Source: Paraburkholderia sp. BCC1886 (GTDB lineage: Bacteria; Pseudomonadota; Gammaproteobacteria; Burkholderiales; Burkholderiaceae). Taken from it: a DNA stretch of 64,000 nucleotides. The position numbers were made by a program, and so were the translations under genes. Below the pieces are notes generated by a model that saw only the letters and a program-made list of their open reading frames with translations, did not search any database and had not been told where the DNA came from. The DNA is taken from NCBI RefSeq assembly GCF_900996245.1, contig NZ_CAAJGK010000052.1, positions 186,001 through 250,000 of the forward strand, in the 5' to 3' direction. Below are positions 36,668-45,828 of the stretch, piece after piece. Within the stretch, counting starts at the first letter, position 1. Every line of letters begins with the position of its first letter.

Positions 36668-37879
36668 GTGCCTGAACTCACCGATATTCCTTACCTCGAG
36701 CGCGGCACACGCGCCTACTGGCGCGCCAGCATCGCACTGCTGTTCGCCGGCTATTCGACCTTTTCCCTGCTGTACTGCGTGCAACCGCTACTGCCCTCGT
36801 TCTCTACGGCATTCGGCGTAACGCCCGCGCAAAGCAGCCTCTCGCTCTCGCTCACGACGGGCGCGCTCGCGCTCGCCATCTTCGTGGCCGGCTTCGTGTC
36901 CGAAGGCTGGAGCCGCCACAAGCTGATGACGCTCTCGCTCACGGCCTCGGCGCTGCTGACGATAGGCGTTTCGCTGGCGCCGCACTGGCATCAACTGCTC
37001 GTGTTGCGGGCGCTCGAAGGCCTCGCGCTCGGCGGCGTGCCCGCGGTCGCGATGGCGTATCTCGCGGAAGAGGTTCATCCCGATGGTCTGGGTCTCGCCA
37101 TGGGGCTGTACGTTGGCGGAACGGCCATCGGCGGGATGGCCGGGCGGGTGATTACCGGCATCGTCGCGGATCTGGCGTCGTGGCGTGTCGCCATCGGCAC
37201 GATCGGCGTGCTCGGCATCCTGTCGATGCTGGCGTTTCGCGCGTTGCTGCCGCCGTCGCGCCATTTCATACCGCGTAGCGGGCTGGGCTTTACGCATCAC
37301 CGCTCGGCGCTGCTCAAACAGTTCACGCGGCCGGGTTTGCCGCTGCTGTTCCTGCTCGGCTTCGTGCTGATGGGCAGTTTCGTCACGTTGTACAACTACC
37401 TCGGCTACCGGTTGCTCGCGCCACCGTATCAGTTGAACCAGACGGAGATCGGCGCAATTTTCGTGGTGTATCTGACGGGCGTGGTGGCGTCGCCGTGGTC
37501 GGGGCGCATGGCCGACACGTTCGGCCGCGCGCGCGTGCTGATCGCGAGCCTTCTGCTGATGGCGTTCGGCCTGCTGCTCACCACGTTGCACCCGCTGGCG
37601 GCGATCGCAGCCGGGATCGCCTGTACCACCTTCGGCTTCTTCGCCGGACACTCAGTGGCAAGCGGCTGGGTCGGCCGTCTCGCGAAAGAAGCCAAAGGCC
37701 AGGCGGCCGCGTTGTATCTGCTCGCGTACTACATCGGATCGAGCGTGGTCGGCTCGTACGGCGGGCATATGTGGGCGAACTACGGATGGAATGGCGTGAC
37801 CGCGCTGGTGGGGACGCTGCTGATTCTCGGGCTGCTGGCCGCGATCAGGCTGCGTCGCTACGAGACGACGGCGCGGTAA
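36668..37879 (+). CDS. ynfM: MFS exporter (YnfM-like)
   Basis: 403 residues, twelve helices, close in layout to E. coli YnfM: FSLLYCVQPLLPSFSTAFGV, GLALGGVPAVAMAYLAEEVHP, LGFVLMGSFVTLYNYLGYRL and GFFAGHSVASGWVGRLA. YnfM is an inner-membrane efflux transporter (arabinose or drug efflux has been suggested for relatives). The GTG at 36668 fits the start of family members; the frame is open to 36542 but that part overlaps the divergent small gene and is not membrane-like. No obvious ribosome site precedes the GTG. Confidence 0.82.
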   Translation: MPELTDIPYLERGTRAYWRASIALLFAGYSTFSLLYCVQPLLPSFSTAFGVTPAQSSLSLSLTTGALALAIFVAGFVSEGWSRHKLMTLSLTASALLTIGVSLAPHWHQLLVLRALEGLALGGVPAVAMAYLAEEVHPDGLGLAMGLYVGGTAIGGMAGRVITGIVADLASWRVAIGTIGVLGILSMLAFRALLPPSRHFIPRSGLGFTHHRSALLKQFTRPGLPLLFLLGFVLMGSFVTLYNYLGYRLLAPPYQLNQTEIGAIFVVYLTGVVASPWSGRMADTFGRARVLIASLLLMAFGLLLTTLHPLAAIAAGIACTTFGFFAGHSVASGWVGRLAKEAKGQAAALYLLAYYIGSSVVGSYGGHMWANYGWNGVTALVGTLLILGLLAAIRLRRYETTAR

Positions 37880-38159
37880 ACCCCGATGTGCACCGCAATG
37901 TACAGCGCATGAAAAAGGCCCAAAGAGTAAGGCCTATGTAAGCAAACGCTTCACAGCGAAAAGATAGTTTTGCTGCGGCGCGGTATAGCGATGGGCCCCA
38001 CTGAGCCGGATCAAGGCAGGTGGTGAAATCGCACTGCAGCAAGCCCAATCGCCGACATCGTCCTTACGGCGCCTCCTATACTCGACTGGAGCGTTGCTCG
38101 TGCATGACTTCCGCAAAACGGAGCCACGGCCAGCGCCAGTCATTCATCAGGAGACGAGC

Positions 38160-38345
38160 ATGACGACCTACTTCACGATCGGCGATTTCATTCTGGTCAT
38201 TCCCATGGCGCTGGCCGGCGCGCTGTTCGTCGGCGCCCTTCCCTGCAAGACCGAACTGCGACACAACGCATTGCGCGTGTTGGGCGCGCTGATCGGCGTG
38301 GTATTCGCAGTCGTGCTGGTCGAAGGATTGCCGGCGCTGGTCTAG
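38160..38345 (+). CDS. Small membrane protein (61 aa)
   Basis: ATG at 38160 follows AGGAGACGAGC. Two hydrophobic stretches, about residues 9-27 and 39-57, separated by a short Cys/Lys/Arg loop, predict a two-helix inner-membrane protein. No family was recognised. It lies alone in a 540-bp gap, convergent with the aldo/keto reductase gene. Confidence 0.65.
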   Translation: MTTYFTIGDFILVIPMALAGALFVGALPCKTELRHNALRVLGALIGVVFAVVLVEGLPALV

Positions 38346-38418
38346 CGCAGTCGATCTTCGCGAGTCGGGCCGCCCGCGCGAATTTTTTGCGAGGCGGTCC
38401 GAGCGACAGTCCAGTGGA

Positions 38419-39462
38419 TCAGATTGCCTGATCGGTGGACGGTTTTTCCCACAGGTTGATGCCGCCTTCGGTCGCGTAGCGATCGATTTCCGCGAGTTCG
38501 TCGCTCGAAAACGCGAGGTTCTTCAACGCGCCAACGTTTTCTTTCACCTGCTCCGCGCGACTCGCGCCGATCAGCACGGAAGTCACCCGCGGATCGCGCA
38601 GTGCCCACGCCAACGCCATCTGCGCGAGGCTCTGCCCGCGCCGTTCCGCAATGGCGGCGAGCTTGCGAACGTGCTCGATATTCTGCTCGTTCAGATGCTC
38701 CTGCTTCAGCGAGCCGCCGCCCGGTTTGTTGACACGTGCGTCGTCCGGCACGCCATTCAGGTACTTGCCGGTGAGCAGACCCTGCGCGAGCGGCGTGAAT
38801 GCGATCGTGCCCGCGCCGACCTGTTCCAGCGTATCGAGCAGATCCTCCTCGATCCAGCGGTTCAGCATGTTGTACGCGGGCTGATGAATCAGCATCGGCA
38901 CCTTGTAGTCGGCGAGCAGCTTCGCCATCTCGAGCGTCTTGCTCGCCGAATACGACGAGATACCGACATAGAGCGCCTTGCCTTGCTGCACGGCTGTGGC
39001 CAGCGCGCCGGCGGTTTCTTCGAGCGGCGTGTCGGCATCGAAACGATGCGAGTAGAAAATGTCGACGTAGTCGAGCCCCATGCGTTGCAGGCTCTGGTCG
39101 AGACTCGCGAGCACGTACTTGCGCGAGCCGCCGCCCTGTCCGTACGGACCCGGCCACATGTCCCAACCCGCCTTCGACGAGATCAGCAACTCGTCGCGAT
39201 ACGGCCTGAAATCGTCCTTGAACAGACGGCCGAAGTTGGTTTCGGCGCTGCCGTAGGGCGGCCCGTAGTTGTTGGCCAGATCGAAGTGAGTGATGCCGAG
39301 ATCGAACGCCGTGCGCAGGATGTCGCGCTGCGTGGAAATCGGCGTGGTGTCGCCGAAGTTATGCCACAAGCCCAGCGACAGCGCCGGCAGTTTGAGACCC
39401 GACTTGCCGCAGACGCGGTATTGCATATCCGAATAGCGTTCTGAAGCTGCTTCGTAAGCCAT
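38419..39462 (-). CDS. yghZ: Aldo/keto reductase, YghZ/Gpr type (L-glyceraldehyde 3-phosphate reductase)
   Basis: 347 residues with high similarity to E. coli YghZ over its length: MQYRVCGKSGLKLPALSLGL, GITHFDLANNYGPPYGSAE, SSKAGWDMWPGPYGQGG, YVDIFYSHRFDADTPLEE and SVLIGASRAEQVKEN. The AKR tetrad (Asp, Tyr, Lys, His) is contained in these blocks. YghZ reduces L-glyceraldehyde 3-phosphate and methylglyoxal with NADPH. The ATG follows AAGGACACTAGCA. Confidence 0.92.
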   Translation of the reverse strand: MAYEAASERYSDMQYRVCGKSGLKLPALSLGLWHNFGDTTPISTQRDILRTAFDLGITHFDLANNYGPPYGSAETNFGRLFKDDFRPYRDELLISSKAGWDMWPGPYGQGGGSRKYVLASLDQSLQRMGLDYVDIFYSHRFDADTPLEETAGALATAVQQGKALYVGISSYSASKTLEMAKLLADYKVPMLIHQPAYNMLNRWIEEDLLDTLEQVGAGTIAFTPLAQGLLTGKYLNGVPDDARVNKPGGGSLKQEHLNEQNIEHVRKLAAIAERRGQSLAQMALAWALRDPRVTSVLIGASRAEQVKENVGALKNLAFSSDELAEIDRYATEGGINLWEKPSTDQAI

Positions 39463-39692
39463 TGCTAGTGTCCTTGATGGTGAAGTCGAACTCGCCCGAC
39501 ATGGCGGGCGTGAGGAGATCGCGTGCTGCGGGAGGCGCTGCTTTTACGGGCTTTTCTGTTTTTCTGGGCGGAGCTAGCCCGCTATGTTAGCCAATCGACG
39601 TGATGCGTGCAGACACCCAGTATGCGGGATGGACGGGCGTGTGCCACTCCCCTACACTCTGGCCGGTTCAGGCTTGGCGAAAGGTGGAAGAC

Positions 39693-39899
39693 ATGGGCAA
39701 GGCGATCTCGATCGCGCTGATCGTAGGCGGTATCGTGCTGCTGTATTTCGGCGGCCAGGCGTTCAACTCGGTGAGCAGCGAAGTCTCGCGCTTCTTTACC
39801 GGGTCGCCGACCAACAAGGCCGTCGTGCTGATCGTGGCCGGCGTCATTGCCACCCTGGCCGGCTTGACCGGGATGGCGCTCTCGGGGCGCAAACGTTGA
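39693..39899 (+). CDS. Small two-helix membrane protein (DUF3185-like)
   Basis: 68 residues with two hydrophobic segments (about 6-22 and 42-60) linked by FNSVSSEVSRFFTGSPTNKA, the pattern of the DUF3185 family. Function unknown in all members. ATG at 39693 follows GGTGGAAGAC. It is convergent with the PhyH-like gene. Confidence 0.78.
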   Translation: MGKAISIALIVGGIVLLYFGGQAFNSVSSEVSRFFTGSPTNKAVVLIVAGVIATLAGLTGMALSGRKR

Positions 39900-39930
39900 G
39901 GCGTCTCACCCCGACCCGGGTAGCCCGCGC

Positions 39931-40692
39931 CTAAAAGGCGATCTCGGGCTTGGCGGCCGAACGGGTACCCGGCAACGGCACGTTGCTCACGCCGTGATAG
40001 GTGTACACCAGCGAAAACTTCACCTGATCGCTGATATTTTTGCCCGCCGAGTGCAGCGTGTTGCAGTGGAAAAACACCACGTCGCCCGCCTTCAACTCGG
40101 GCGACACCGCGGTGCGGATCCACGCCTGATTCTCTTCCAGGTCGGAGCGGAAGAATTTGGATTCGTCGAAACGTTCGGTCGTAAAAGCGGCGCTGTGCGA
40201 TTTCGGCACGAGCCAGAGCGCGCCGTTGTCCACCTTCTCTTCACCGACCGCGAGCCAGACCGACACCAGGTCGTCCCGCTCGAACGACCAGTAGCGCACG
40301 TCGCGATGCCAGCCCGTCAGGCTGCCGTACGCGGGATGCTTGGTCATCATGCAGTTGTGATGCGCGCGCGACAGACGGGGAGCCTCGCCGAAATACAGCT
40401 CCATCCAGCCGCGAATCTCGGGCGCGGTCGCCCATTGCGCAAAACCTGGGTGGCGCCCGTAGGCATCGAGTAAGCGACGTACCGTGTGGCCGCCTGGGGC
40501 GTGCTTCGACACCGGTGCGCCGGGATACTGCAAATCCGCTTCGAACTCGATCGGTGTCGCCGCTTCCTGCAGTTGCTGTTCGGCGATCCGTTTGAGTTCG
40601 GCACATCGTTCGGGTGACACGAGGCCCGGTACCACGACGAAGCCCTGCTCCCGCAACGTCTGAATCTGCTCTTTCTTCGAATGAAGTGACAT
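39931..40692 (-). CDS. Phytanoyl-CoA dioxygenase (PhyH) family protein
   Basis: 253 residues with a double-stranded beta-helix core. The Fe(II) ligands are the HxD in GWHRDVRYW and the distal His in CNTLHSAGKN; a 2-oxoglutarate-binding Arg/Lys lies near FSLVYTYHG. Bacterial PhyH proteins hydroxylate small molecules such as ectoine, secondary metabolites or fatty acyl groups. The context gives no substrate. The ATG follows GGAACACC. Confidence 0.85.
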   Translation of the reverse strand: MSLHSKKEQIQTLREQGFVVVPGLVSPERCAELKRIAEQQLQEAATPIEFEADLQYPGAPVSKHAPGGHTVRRLLDAYGRHPGFAQWATAPEIRGWMELYFGEAPRLSRAHHNCMMTKHPAYGSLTGWHRDVRYWSFERDDLVSVWLAVGEEKVDNGALWLVPKSHSAAFTTERFDESKFFRSDLEENQAWIRTAVSPELKAGDVVFFHCNTLHSAGKNISDQVKFSLVYTYHGVSNVPLPGTRSAAKPEIAF

Positions 40693-41168
40693 GGTGTTCC
40701 GTTACTGTCGACTAGCCGATGCTGGATTGTAAAACGGGCGCGATCGCGCTGGCGGCAGTTTCGCCTTTCGCGGATACACGGCGCGGCCCGCAACCTTACG
40801 CACGACTTTCAGGCGCAGCGCCCGCCCGCACGCACATCCGGCGTGCGGGCATGCACGGTAAACGATCCTCGCCGGCCAGCAGTCCGTTGTGATCTGGCAC
40901 CGTACACCCCCGTAAAAACCCGTATTCGCAGGGTAAAAACCGACTTTCTGCGGTCACGATTCGCGTGTAGCCTGCACGCAGTTGCAGCCCTGCTACGTCG
41001 TTTAAAGCGGCATGCACTGGCCCACCTGGCCGCTTGCGCCGAATTGTTGTGCGCAATTTTTCATCGAATACCAGGCTTTCGCGCTGTCGCTCGCGACCCG
41101 CCATTGGCACATTTGGTGCTCTTACTGGCGCACCTCCGTCGCGCGACACGTTGCCTACTTGTGAAGCC
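40693..41168. other. Gene-free region before the basic ORF
   Basis: About 475 bp holding the promoter of the PhyH-like gene (minus strand). No conserved protein, repeat or RNA fold was recognised in it; frames present are short or have poor starts. Confidence 0.4.
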
Positions 41169-41537
41169 ATGCACACTCTTTTCAGCACCCGTCTCACCCG
41201 CGCCGCACTGAAGGCCGCGCGTCCGGCGCGCCGCCAGGTAGTTCGCGCGCTCCGTCACCACGCCACGCGCACCCGCGCTCTCGGCGAGCAATGGCGCGAC
41301 GTCAAAGCCGTCGACAGCATCCGCACCTGGTTCAACACGTTTTTCTCCGCGCTGCGTCTGCAAGGCAGTACGCGCCGTTTCTCGCTGCGCACGCTGTTGC
41401 GCAAGCCGACGCCGCTGCGTCTCGCCGCGCCAAAGCGTGCGCCGGTCGCGGCGCTGCAGAACAGTAGCCGCCGGCCGCGCCGGATGTCGACGAACGGCAG
41501 CACCGGGTGGTTTGCGTTTGCCTTTGCTAGTCGCTGA
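41169..41537 (+). CDS. Hypothetical basic protein (122 aa)
   Basis: An Arg/Lys-rich polypeptide (about a quarter of residues basic) starting at ATG 41169. G/C preference at third codon positions runs through the whole frame, supporting coding. No domain, signal or membrane helix is evident. It ends just before the shared metK terminator, convergent with metK. A chance reading frame cannot be excluded. Confidence 0.48.
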   Translation: MHTLFSTRLTRAALKAARPARRQVVRALRHHATRTRALGEQWRDVKAVDSIRTWFNTFFSALRLQGSTRRFSLRTLLRKPTPLRLAAPKRAPVAALQNSSRRPRRMSTNGSTGWFAFAFASR

Positions 41538-41574
41538 ATCGCTGAGTCTCTGACCATGCGGCATCGCGAAACAT

Positions 41575-41614
41575 AAAAAAACCCCGCTCGGGCACCAAGC
41601 CCAGCGGGGTTTTT
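41575..41614 (-). terminator. Bidirectional terminator between metK and the basic ORF
   Basis: Stem AAAAACCCCGCT / AGCGGGGTTTTT with a 14-nt loop and A/T runs on both sides. It serves metK (29 bp past its stop) and may serve the convergent ORF. Confidence 0.9.
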
Positions 41615-41643
41615 AACTTCTGACGGCTCTCAGACGAACGCGT

Positions 41644-42834
41644 TTATTCAGCCAGCGCGACGACGGGTTCCGTACCGGCTGCTTCAGCCAGCGCCAAAGC
41701 CTTGTCCGTGGCTTCCCACGTGAATTCCGGCTCTTCGCGGCCGAAGTGCCCGTAAGCGGCGCTCTTCTCGTACACCGGACGCAGCAGGTCCAGCATCTGG
41801 ATGATGCCCTTCGGACGCAGGTCGAAATGTTCCTGCACCAGACGCGTAATGGTCGAATCCGACACGCGGCCCGTGCCGAACGTGTTGACCATCACCGAGG
41901 TCGGCTGAGCCACGCCAATTGCGTACGACACCTGGATCAGGCAGCGCGACGCCAGACCGGCAGCGACGATGTTCTTCGCCACATAACGGCCGGCATACGC
42001 GGCCGAACGGTCGACCTTCGACGGGTCCTTGCCCGAAAACGCGCCGCCGCCGTGCGGTGCCGCGCCGCCGTACGTATCGACGATGATCTTGCGGCCCGTC
42101 AGACCGCAGTCGCCTTGCGGGCCGCCGATCACGAACCGGCCGGTCGGGTTCACCAGAAACTTGATATCGCCCTTGATGAGGTCGGCCGGCAGCGTCGGCT
42201 TGATGACCTCTTCGATGACGGCTTCACGCAGCGTGGCCAGATCGATGTCCGGCGAGTGCTGGGTGGACAGCACGACGGTGTCGATGGCGTGCGGCTTGCC
42301 GTCGACGTAACGCACGGTGACCTGCGATTTCGCATCCGGGCGCAGCCAGGGCAAGCGGCCGTCGCGGCGCAGATTGGCCTGACGTTCGACCAGACGGTGC
42401 GACAGGTGAATCGGCAGCGGCATCAGTTCCGGGGTTTCTTCGCACGCATAACCGAACATCAGGCCCTGGTCGCCGGCGCCCTGATCGAGGTTGTTGTCGT
42501 GCGCGCGGTCCACGCCTTGCGCGATGTCCGGCGATTGCTTGTCGTACGCGACGAGCACCGCGCAGCCGCGGTAGTCGATGCCGTAGTCGGTATTGTCATA
42601 GCCGATGCGCTTGATCGTGTTGCGCGCGACCTGGATGTAATCGACGTTGGCGGTAGTGGTGATCTCTCCTGCCAGCACGACGAGGCCCGTGTTGCACAGC
42701 GTTTCCGCGGCGACACGCGAGTACTTGTCTTGCGTCAGGATGGCGTCGAGGATCGCGTCCGAAATCTGGTCCGCGACTTTGTCGGGATGGCCTTCGGAAA
42801 CGGATTCGGAAGTGAAGAGATAGTCGTTTGCCAC
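41644..42834 (-). CDS. metK: S-adenosylmethionine synthetase
   Basis: 396 residues, full-length. It makes SAM from methionine and ATP with release of phosphate and diphosphate. The three family domains are intact, with ATP site SEGHPDKVADQISDA, the loop GAGDQGLMFGYA (signature 1) and GGGAFSGKDPSKVDRSAAYA (signature 2). The start is a GTG (42832-42834) preceded by GGAG at nine bases. Upstream lies a sigma-70-like promoter and a structured leader of about 170 nt proposed as a SAM-II-type riboswitch, suggesting feedback by its own product. Confidence 0.97.
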   Translation of the reverse strand: MANDYLFTSESVSEGHPDKVADQISDAILDAILTQDKYSRVAAETLCNTGLVVLAGEITTTANVDYIQVARNTIKRIGYDNTDYGIDYRGCAVLVAYDKQSPDIAQGVDRAHDNNLDQGAGDQGLMFGYACEETPELMPLPIHLSHRLVERQANLRRDGRLPWLRPDAKSQVTVRYVDGKPHAIDTVVLSTQHSPDIDLATLREAVIEEVIKPTLPADLIKGDIKFLVNPTGRFVIGGPQGDCGLTGRKIIVDTYGGAAPHGGGAFSGKDPSKVDRSAAYAGRYVAKNIVAAGLASRCLIQVSYAIGVAQPTSVMVNTFGTGRVSDSTITRLVQEHFDLRPKGIIQMLDLLRPVYEKSAAYGHFGREEPEFTWEATDKALALAEAAGTEPVVALAE

Positions 42835-42902
42835 GTTGCAGAACTCCGGTTGTGTGGTTACGGGTGAGTTTCACGTAGCCAGCTTCGGGAGCCTGAAGCG
42901 GC

Positions 42903-43007
42903 GACGCTTTAGCGGATTACTTTACCGATGGCGCTTTGCATGTCGTAAAAGACGTGCAATGCTCCGTTCGGCTTCGCCCCGCAAGTTGTCTATTAACTCG
43001 GCGAAGC
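42903..43007 (-). promoter_or_regulatory. Candidate SAM-II-type riboswitch in the metK leader
   Basis: On the minus strand the parts appear in SAM-II order. P1 is GCUUCGCC (43007-43000) with GGCGAAGC (42978-42971), eight perfect pairs. Loop 1 begins GAGUUAA. P2 pairings are GCGG (42982-42979) with CCGC (42915-42912) and GAC (42990-42988) with GUC (42905-42903). The core CCGCUAAAG is at 42915-42907. Between P1' and the core lies an extra hairpin (42959-42936, UUGCA..UGCAA). Assignment rests on hand folding and on its likeness to the metX leader, not on a covariance search. Confidence 0.6.
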
Positions 43008-43011
43008 ATTT

Positions 43012-43039
43012 ATTATAGCGACTTCTTCTGATTGTCACA
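43012..43039 (-). promoter_or_regulatory. sigma-70-like promoter of metK
   Basis: On the minus strand TGTGAC (43039-43034), a 16-bp spacer and TATAAT (43017-43012). The start would be near 43005, placing the structured leader at the very 5' end of the metK transcript. Confidence 0.6.
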
Positions 43040-43122
43040 GAGTACCCACACGTGCTGTATTTCTTCCCGTTTGCAGGTTTTCCGAGCATTGCGTCGCGAG
43101 GCCAATTATTCCCGGAGACACC

Positions 43123-44007
43123 ATGCTGAGCCGTCTCGGCGCCCACGCGGCCATTGCGTTTCTCAAGTTTCTGGCGCTCCTGCCTTACGGATTGGTTGCG
43201 CGAATGGGCGACGGTCTCGGCTGGCTGCTTTATCAATTGCCGAGTAACCGCAAACGCATCGTTCATATCAATCTGAGTTTGTGTTTCCCCGAATGGAGCG
43301 CCGAACACCGCGAAGACATCGCGCAGAAACATTTTCGCCATGCTATCCGCAGTTATGTCGAGCGCAGCGTGCAATGGTTCGGCTCCGCCCGCAAGCTGGA
43401 GAAGCTCGTGCAGGTCGACAGCGAAGTCGATCTGCTCGACCCGGACATGCCGCCCACGCTGTTGCTGGGCGCGCATTTCGTGGGTATCGAAGCCGGCTCG
43501 GTGTTTATCAACCATGCGTTGCAGCGGCAATGCGGCGCGCTGTATCAGCCGATGTCGAACAAGGTGCTCGACGACGTGGCCAAAGCAGCGCGCGGCCGTT
43601 TCGGCGCGGACATGGCGAGTCGCGCCGACAGCGCGCGCATCGTCCTGCGCTGGTTGCGCGACCGCAAGCCGGTAATGCTCGGCGCCGACATGGATTACGG
43701 CGCGCGCAACTCGACCTTCGTGCCGTTTTTCGGCATTCCCACCTGCACGCTGACCGCCGTCGGCCGGCTCGCCCAGGTCGGTCATGCGCAGGTCGTGCCG
43801 TTCATCGGCGAGGTGCTGCCGCACTACAAGGGTTATCGGCTGAAAGTGTTCAAGCCGTGGGCCAACTACCCGAGCGGCGACGACGATGCCGACGCGCGCC
43901 GCATGAACGCGTTCCTCGAAGAACAGATTCCGTTGATCCCCGAGCAGTACTACTGGGTGCACAAGCGTTTCAAGACGCGGCCGCCGGGTGTCCCCAGCGT
44001 GTATTGA
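43123..44007 (+). CDS. lpxL: Lipid A biosynthesis lauroyl/myristoyl acyltransferase (LpxL/HtrB family)
   Basis: 294 residues. An N-terminal hydrophobic helix (about 8-28) anchors it in the inner membrane; the acyltransferase core has the H-x4-E motif in LLGAHFVGIEAG, then ALYQPMSN, MLGADMDYG and YWVHKRFKTRPPGVP near the end. It adds a secondary acyl chain to Kdo-lipid A. It heads the conserved group with dapF, the DUF484 gene and xerC, with 60 bp to dapF. Confidence 0.9.
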   Translation: MLSRLGAHAAIAFLKFLALLPYGLVARMGDGLGWLLYQLPSNRKRIVHINLSLCFPEWSAEHREDIAQKHFRHAIRSYVERSVQWFGSARKLEKLVQVDSEVDLLDPDMPPTLLLGAHFVGIEAGSVFINHALQRQCGALYQPMSNKVLDDVAKAARGRFGADMASRADSARIVLRWLRDRKPVMLGADMDYGARNSTFVPFFGIPTCTLTAVGRLAQVGHAQVVPFIGEVLPHYKGYRLKVFKPWANYPSGDDDADARRMNAFLEEQIPLIPEQYYWVHKRFKTRPPGVPSVY

Positions 44008-44067
44008 CACGTACCCGGAATAATCGAAGCCGTCCGCGCCCTCGGGCGCGTCACTTACAATAGCGCG

Positions 44068-44931
44068 ATGAAACTGACTTTCACCAAAATGCACGGCGCA
44101 GGTAACGACTTCGTCGTGCTAGACGGCTACACGCAGCCGCTCGCGCTCACGCCGGCACAGGTACGGGCGTTGGCCGACCGTCACTTCGGCGTCGGCGCCG
44201 ACCAGTTGTTGCTGGTGGAAAAGCCGACCGTGGACGGTGTCGATTTCCGATACCGCATCTTCAATTGCGACGGCGGTGAAGTCGAACATTGCGGCAACGG
44301 CGCGCGCTGTTTCGTCAAGTTCGTGCGCGACCGCGGTCTGACCGGGAAGCGCAGCGTGCGCGTGCAAGTGCAGCAAGGCGTGATCACGCTGACCATGCAG
44401 GACAATGGCGAAGTGCTGGTCGACATGGGCACGCCGGTATTCGAACCGGAACAGGTGCCGTTCGCGACCAAGGGTCTGGAAGGTCGCCGCGAAGGCGCCG
44501 ACACGCTCTGGCCGCTCGACGTGAACGGCGTCACCCGCTGGATTTCGGTGGTATCGATGGGCAATCCGCATGCGGTCCAGGTGGTCGACGACGTGGAAGC
44601 GTTTCCAGTGCTCGTCGAAGGTCCGGTGATCGAGCGGCATGCGCGTTTTCCGCGCCGTGTGAACGCGGGCTTCATGCAGATCGTCGGCCGCAGCGAAGTC
44701 AAACTGCGCGTCTACGAGCGCGGCGCCGGCGAAACGCTCGCCTGCGGAACCGGCGCCTGTGCGGCGGTCGCAGCCGGCATCCGGCGCGGTTTGCTCGACG
44801 CGCCGGTGCTGGTGCATACGCATGGCGGCACACTCACCATTACGTGGGACCCGGCGAAGCCCGCCGAACCGCTGTTGATGGCCGGTCCCGCGGCCACGGT
44901 ATTCGAAGGCGAGATAGAACTGGCCGACTGA
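44068..44931 (+). CDS. dapF: Diaminopimelate epimerase
   Basis: 287 residues. The two catalytic Cys are in EHCGNGARCF (thiolate 1) and LACGTGACAAV (thiolate 2); MHGAGNDFVV starts the protein as in all DapF. It converts LL- to meso-diaminopimelate for lysine and peptidoglycan synthesis. Start ATG at 44068. Confidence 0.97.
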   Translation: MKLTFTKMHGAGNDFVVLDGYTQPLALTPAQVRALADRHFGVGADQLLLVEKPTVDGVDFRYRIFNCDGGEVEHCGNGARCFVKFVRDRGLTGKRSVRVQVQQGVITLTMQDNGEVLVDMGTPVFEPEQVPFATKGLEGRREGADTLWPLDVNGVTRWISVVSMGNPHAVQVVDDVEAFPVLVEGPVIERHARFPRRVNAGFMQIVGRSEVKLRVYERGAGETLACGTGACAAVAAGIRRGLLDAPVLVHTHGGTLTITWDPAKPAEPLLMAGPAATVFEGEIELAD

Positions 44932-45089
44932 ATCCGGCCAGGCAGTTCCAGACACGCGGCTGAAAACGCGCCGTTGCAGCGCACCGTTGAAGCACCTCTC
45001 ACAGTCGGGCGGCGCATTCACCGGACGGCCGACCTCCTTGACCGACGCGTCGCCCCCGGGCGTCGCTCCGTATTGCTTTAGCCGAAACC

Positions 45090-45785
45090 ATGAACGATCG
45101 CGAAGTCGTCGAATACCTGCTGGCCAACCCCGAATTCTTCGCCGACCACGCGGAGATGCTCGCGACGGTACGGCTGGCGAACCCACACGGCAAAGCCGCG
45201 GTGTCGCTGCAGGAACGGCAGATGGAAATGCTGCGCGACAAGAACAAACTACTCGAACGACGCCTCGCCGAACTGCTGCGCTACGGTCACGAGAACGACA
45301 GCATTGCCTCCAGGTTCAATCGCTGGACCTTGCGCGTGATGGCCGAGCGCGACCCCTACGCGTTGCCGCGCACGATCACCGCCGGTCTGCGTGAAGTCTT
45401 CGACGTGCCGCAAGCGGCCTTGCGCGTCTGGGATGTCTCCGAGCCGTATGCGCAGGCCGACTTCGCGCGCCATGTCGGCGAGGAAGTCCGCCTCTTCGCG
45501 ACCAGCCTCACCACGCCGTATTGCGGCGCGAACACCGGTTTCGAGGCCGCGCAGTGGCTGCCGGCGAGTGAAGAGACGCCATCGTCCGATACCCCGCCCA
45601 GCACCGAATCGATCGCGCTGCTCGCCTTGCGCGACCCCGAAGGCAAAGAGGAAGCGCCGACGTTCGGTCTGCTCGTGATGGGTTCGGCCGACCCGCGCCG
45701 CTTTCACGAAGGAATGGCGACCGACTTCCTGACGCAGATCGGCGGTCTGGCGAGCGCGGCGCTCAGCCGTCTGCTGCCGCGCTGA
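45090..45785 (+). CDS. DUF484 family protein
   Basis: 231 residues with a GAF-like fold predicted: an N-terminal coiled part (MNDREVVEYLLANPEFFADH) and a C-terminal LLVMGSADPRRFHEGMATDFLTQI. The family is nearly always between dapF and xerC in proteobacteria; no enzymatic role is established. The linkage to XerC suggests an accessory role that remains unproven. The gap to xerC is 43 bp. Confidence 0.9.
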   Translation: MNDREVVEYLLANPEFFADHAEMLATVRLANPHGKAAVSLQERQMEMLRDKNKLLERRLAELLRYGHENDSIASRFNRWTLRVMAERDPYALPRTITAGLREVFDVPQAALRVWDVSEPYAQADFARHVGEEVRLFATSLTTPYCGANTGFEAAQWLPASEETPSSDTPPSTESIALLALRDPEGKEEAPTFGLLVMGSADPRRFHEGMATDFLTQIGGLASAALSRLLPR

Positions 45786-45828
45786 GCCGGTAGCCCACCC
45801 GTAACCGCACTCGCATCCGCCCCGCATC

